Origin: Desulfovibrio aminophilus DSM 12254
GTDB taxonomy: Bacteria; Desulfobacterota; Desulfovibrionia; Desulfovibrionales; Desulfovibrionaceae
Direction: 5' to 3'
Length of the DNA stretch: 64,000 nucleotides
NCBI RefSeq assembly: GCF_000422565.1
Contig: NZ_KE383876.1
Location: 96,803 to 160,802 of the forward strand
The translations under genes and the position numbers were made by a program. Position 1 is the first letter of the stretch. Each line of letters begins with the position of its first letter. Below, piece after piece: positions 63,031 to 64,000 of the stretch. The notes under the pieces are model-generated. The model ran no database searches, was not told the DNA's origin, and worked only from the letters and a program-made list of their open reading frames with translations.

Positions 63031-63671
63031 ACGGCATGACCAAGATCTACCTCTACACCCGCTACGAGCGGTTCTGGCACTGGATCCAGGCCCTGCTCAT
63101 CGTGCTCCTGCTCGTCACCGGCCTGGAGGTCCACGGGGCCTTCACCCTGCTCGGCTTCAAACGGGCCGCGGCCTGGCATGAAACCCTCGGCGTCACCTGG
63201 CTCGTGCTCTTCGCCTTCTTCGTCTTCTGGCTCTTCACCACGGGCCAGTGGAAGCAGTACATTCCGACGACGAGGAAGCTCTTCGAGGTGATCCGCTACT
63301 ACGCCGTGGGCATCTTCCGGGGTGAGCCCCACCCGGTGAGGAAGCGCCCGGACGCCAAGCACAACCCCCTGCAGCGCCTGACCTACCTCGGCCTGGCCGC
63401 CCTGCTCCTGCCGGTGCAGATGATCTCCGGCCTGCTCTACTGGACCTACAACCAATGGCCCGCCTGGGGCCTGGGCTTCCTGAGCCTGGAGGCCGTGGCC
63501 GTGGTGCATATGGCCTGCGCCTTCGCCATCCTCATCTTCTTCGTGGTCCACGTCTACATGACCACCACGGGCCACACCCTCACGGCCCACGTGGCGGCCA
63601 TGTTCACGGGCTGGGAAGAGGTCGAGGAGGGCGAGGTGCAGGATTGGGAACGCGCCGGAAAGGGCGCATAG
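63027..63671 (+). CDS. Cytochrome b-type membrane subunit
   Basis: The 214-residue protein has four hydrophobic helices. Histidines suited to bind two b hemes occur in ERFWHWIQ near residue 18, AWHETLG near 51, VVHMACAF and VVHVYMTTTGH. It matches the thiosulfate-reductase/hydrogenase cytochrome b type. GTG 63027 is preferred to the ATG nine nt later because GGAGG lies 7 nt before the GTG. The start overlaps the OTR stop by 4 nt. It probably passes electrons from menaquinol to the octaheme cytochrome. Confidence 0.88.
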   Translation: MNGMTKIYLYTRYERFWHWIQALLIVLLLVTGLEVHGAFTLLGFKRAAAWHETLGVTWLVLFAFFVFWLFTTGQWKQYIPTTRKLFEVIRYYAVGIFRGEPHPVRKRPDAKHNPLQRLTYLGLAALLLPVQMISGLLYWTYNQWPAWGLGFLSLEAVAVVHMACAFAILIFFVVHVYMTTTGHTLTAHVAAMFTGWEEVEEGEVQDWERAGKGA

Positions 63672-63698
63672 CGACCTCAACGTCAACGGAGAAACTCA

Positions 63699-64000
63699 TG
63701 CGGAGAATCGTCTCACTGACCGCCCTGCTCTCGCTGGTCCTCGTGCTGCTGACCAGCGTGGTCCTCTACATCGAGCCGCCGGGCCGCGTGGCCTACTGGT
63801 CGGGCTGGCGGCTCATGGGCCTGAGCAAGGAACAGTGGGGCGCGGTGCACATCAACACCGGCGTCCTCTTCCTCGTCGCCCTCGGTCTGCACGTCTGGTA
63901 CAACTGGACGCCGCTCGTCTCCTACCTCAAGGACAAGGCCAGGAACTTCCGGCTCTTCACCAGGGAATTCAACTGGGCCGCCGGAATCACCCTGGCCTTC
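63699..64000 (+). CDS. Partial DUF4405-type membrane protein
   Basis: The gene runs out of the window after about 100 codons. It begins with a hydrophobic helix (MRRIVSLTALLSLVLVLLTS), then ARG/Tyr-rich and GWRLMGLSKEQWGAVHINTG, and a second helix with His (VALGLHVWYNW). This is the start of DUF4405-type cytochrome b-like proteins. It follows the cytochrome b by 27 nt. It is probably the third part of an electron-transfer complex with the octaheme cytochrome. The rest cannot be judged. Confidence 0.7.

Overview
The window is GC-rich bacterial DNA (roughly two-thirds G+C by eye) with tightly packed genes, 4-nt ATGA overlaps and GTG starts. It most resembles a Desulfovibrio-type sulfate-reducing member of the Desulfobacterota. 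The main pointers are an ORP (orange protein) locus with two MinD-type Fe-S ATPases controlled by sigma54, an octaheme tetrathionate-reductase-family cytochrome with membrane partners, and many signal-transduction genes. The organism is inferred, not proven.

Region 1 (1-16.9 kb) makes a surface glycan. A long minus-strand cluster holds an alpha-oxoamine synthase, a hybrid of a WbaP-like membrane domain with an HlyD-like adaptor, an HldE-like protein with its two domains in reversed order, a deoxyhypusine-synthase-like protein, an NDP-sugar epimerase, a HAD phosphatase/APH-type kinase fusion, a split transketolase, two methyltransferases, a zinc-type dehydrogenase and an RmlD-like reductase. 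A flippase-like protein, a B12/radical SAM protein, a family 9 glycosyltransferase and cysC follow. The set looks like a pathway to an unusual nucleotide-activated sugar.

Region 2 (17.9-22.9 kb) is a catabolic operon: a TctCBA tripartite transporter, an enolase-superfamily enzyme and a GntR/UTRA regulator, read from a recognisable sigma70 promoter. Region 3 (23-46 kb) is mixed housekeeping and accessory DNA: a frameshifted response-regulator/TPR gene, YaiI and YwbE family genes, lrgAB with a LysR regulator, an AT-rich HsdR_N-like nuclease gene, Bcr/CflA and EamA transporters, a GGDEF protein, a Fic protein, a DJ-1/PfpI protein, a TraR/DksA-type zinc finger, a chemoreceptor with a sigma28 promoter, a glycosyltransferase, a TPR protein and a six-PAS hybrid histidine kinase. 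Hairpin repeats with UUCG-type loops sit at the 3' ends of many of these genes and sometimes supply the last codons and the stop.

Region 4 (46.3-48.6 kb) is an AT-rich island and the most striking part of the window. A consensus promoter drives a 39-codon ORF with a YxxP leader motif and a Pro/Gly/Cys-rich tail. A long hairpin follows, then a radical SAM/SPASM protein with an N-terminal PqqD-like (RRE) domain. This looks like a small, apparently undescribed RiPP (ribosomally made, modified peptide) system.

Region 5 (48.6-64 kb) holds an RND efflux pair, a CoA-disulfide-reductase-like enzyme with a rhodanese domain, and the ORP locus. The ORP locus has divergent operons, two sigma54 promoters and three copies of a shared dyad that probably binds the local PAS/AAA+/Fis activator. 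An octaheme cytochrome, a cytochrome b and the start of a DUF4405-type membrane protein close the window. No tRNA, rRNA, CRISPR array, insertion sequence or complete prophage was seen.
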